Source of the DNA: Clostridium aciditolerans
Lineage (GTDB): Bacteria; Bacillota; Clostridia; Clostridiales; Clostridiaceae
Assembly (NCBI RefSeq): GCF_016316925.1
Contig: NZ_JAEEGB010000004.1
Span: 1-64,000 of the forward strand
Reading direction: 5' to 3'
DNA length: 64,000 bases
The position numbers and the translations under genes are program-made. The first letter of the stretch is position 1, and each line of letters starts with the position of its first letter. Positions 62,361 through 64,000 of the stretch are shown here, in pieces. The notes below the pieces were generated by a model. That model was not told the origin of the DNA and did not search any database. It saw nothing but the letters and a program-made list of their open reading frames with translations.

Positions 62361-62663
62361 ATGTTACTTATGAACCTTCAGTTATTTGCTCATAAAAAAG
62401 GAGTAGGTAGCTCAAGAAACGGTAGAGACAGTGAATCCAAAAGACTTGGTACTAAATGTGCTGATGGACAATTCGTTTTAGCTGGAAACATACTTGTTAG
62501 ACAAAGAGGAACAAGAATTCATCCAGGAAATAACGTAGGCAAAGGTAGTGACGATACTCTTTTCGCTAAAATCGACGGAGTAGTTAAATACGAAAGAGTT
62601 GGAAAAGATAAGAAAAGAGCTAGCGTATACCCTGTAGTTGTTGAAGAAGCAATAGCAGAATAG
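62361..62663 (+). CDS. rpmA: 50S ribosomal protein L27 precursor
   Basis: The 100 residues start [20 protein letters not shown]. The MNLQLFA segment is the Prp cleavage extension, so mature L27 begins at HKKG, whose N-terminus reaches the peptidyl-transferase centre. The core ([33 protein letters not shown]) is canonical. The RBS is AGAGGAGGTG. Confidence 0.98.
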   Translation: MLLMNLQLFAHKKGVGSSRNGRDSESKRLGTKCADGQFVLAGNILVRQRGTRIHPGNNVGKGSDDTLFAKIDGVVKYERVGKDKKRASVYPVVVEEAIAE

Positions 62664-62672
62664 TTTTAACAT

Positions 62673-62702
62673 AAAGCACCCTTAAACAGGGTGCTTTTTT
62701 AA
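62673..62702 (+). terminator. Terminator after rpmA
   Basis: AAGCACCC and GGGTGCTT form the stem around TTAAACA, followed by TTTT. Confidence 0.9.

Positions 62703-64000
<1,298 letters not shown>

Overview
The window is low-GC Firmicute chromosome, best read as an anaerobic, spore-forming Clostridium (sensu stricto) with acetogen-like energy metabolism. The evidence is strong AGGAGG ribosome binding sites, AT-rich intergenic DNA full of intrinsic terminators, small acid-soluble spore proteins, a Spo0E-type phosphatase, a six-gene Rnf complex, a selenocysteine formate dehydrogenase beside an electron-bifurcating [FeFe]-hydrogenase operon, PolC plus PolA, and the MreBCD/MinCDE and L21/Prp/L27/Obg clusters. 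No phage, insertion sequence or CRISPR array is visible. The species cannot be named from the sequence alone.

Layout. 1-1.8 kb (minus strand): the start of pyruvate formate-lyase behind a ZTP (pfl-motif) riboswitch, and a LOR/SDH-domain protein. 2.0-8.8 kb: an island of very small genes, many with their own RBS and terminator. It holds an H-type and two alpha/beta-type spore proteins, a Spo0E-like phosphatase, and about ten unrecognised proteins of 44-68 residues, three of which are paralogous mini helix-turn-helix proteins. It also holds a Nudix protein with a probable second degenerate Nudix half, a MEDS-like protein, and DUF2512 and DUF2809 membrane proteins. 8.8-13.9 kb: rnfCDGEAB behind a leader that contains a terminator. 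14.1-18.5 kb (minus): polC, then tRNA-Leu(CAA). 19.2-20.9 kb: a NifU-like scaffold protein paired with a GGGtGRT protein. 21.1-27.9 kb: glutaminase, chorismate synthase, DNA polymerase I (proofreading site apparently lost), dephospho-CoA kinase and a lytic transglycosylase. 27.9-28.3 kb: tRNA-Leu(GAG) directly followed by 6S RNA. 28.3-28.7 kb (minus): a four-repeat, gamma-SASP-like protein.

29.5-40.0 kb is the metabolic centre: fdhF (Sec codon with SECIS hairpin), moeA, mobB and fdhD for molybdenum/tungsten cofactor supply and insertion, then hytC-B-D-E1-A-E2. Together these would make a formate dehydrogenase/NADP-dependent bifurcating hydrogenase that interconverts H2, CO2/formate, NADPH and ferredoxin. 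Rnf would couple ferredoxin:NAD+ electron transfer to ion pumping. A sigma54-dependent activator (minus strand) follows, separated by a palindromic repeat and preceded by a 17-bp perfect inverted repeat.

42-64 kb: cheX, an ACT/PheB-like protein behind a strikingly structured leader, GNAT and SPOR proteins, DUF4321, then maf-radC-mreBCD-pbp2, minCDE, rodA-mgsA, a SpoIVFA-like M23 peptidase with a SpoIVFB-like site-2 protease, a radical-SAM/DUF2344 pair, RNase G, and the L21 leader-rplU-prp-rpmA block leading into obgE, which runs off the end.

The strongest candidates for undescribed biology are the structured RNA at 42.87-42.97 kb, the small-protein island, the rnf leader, and the tRNA-Leu/6S tandem. 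All functions are inferred from reading translated sequence; no database search was run.
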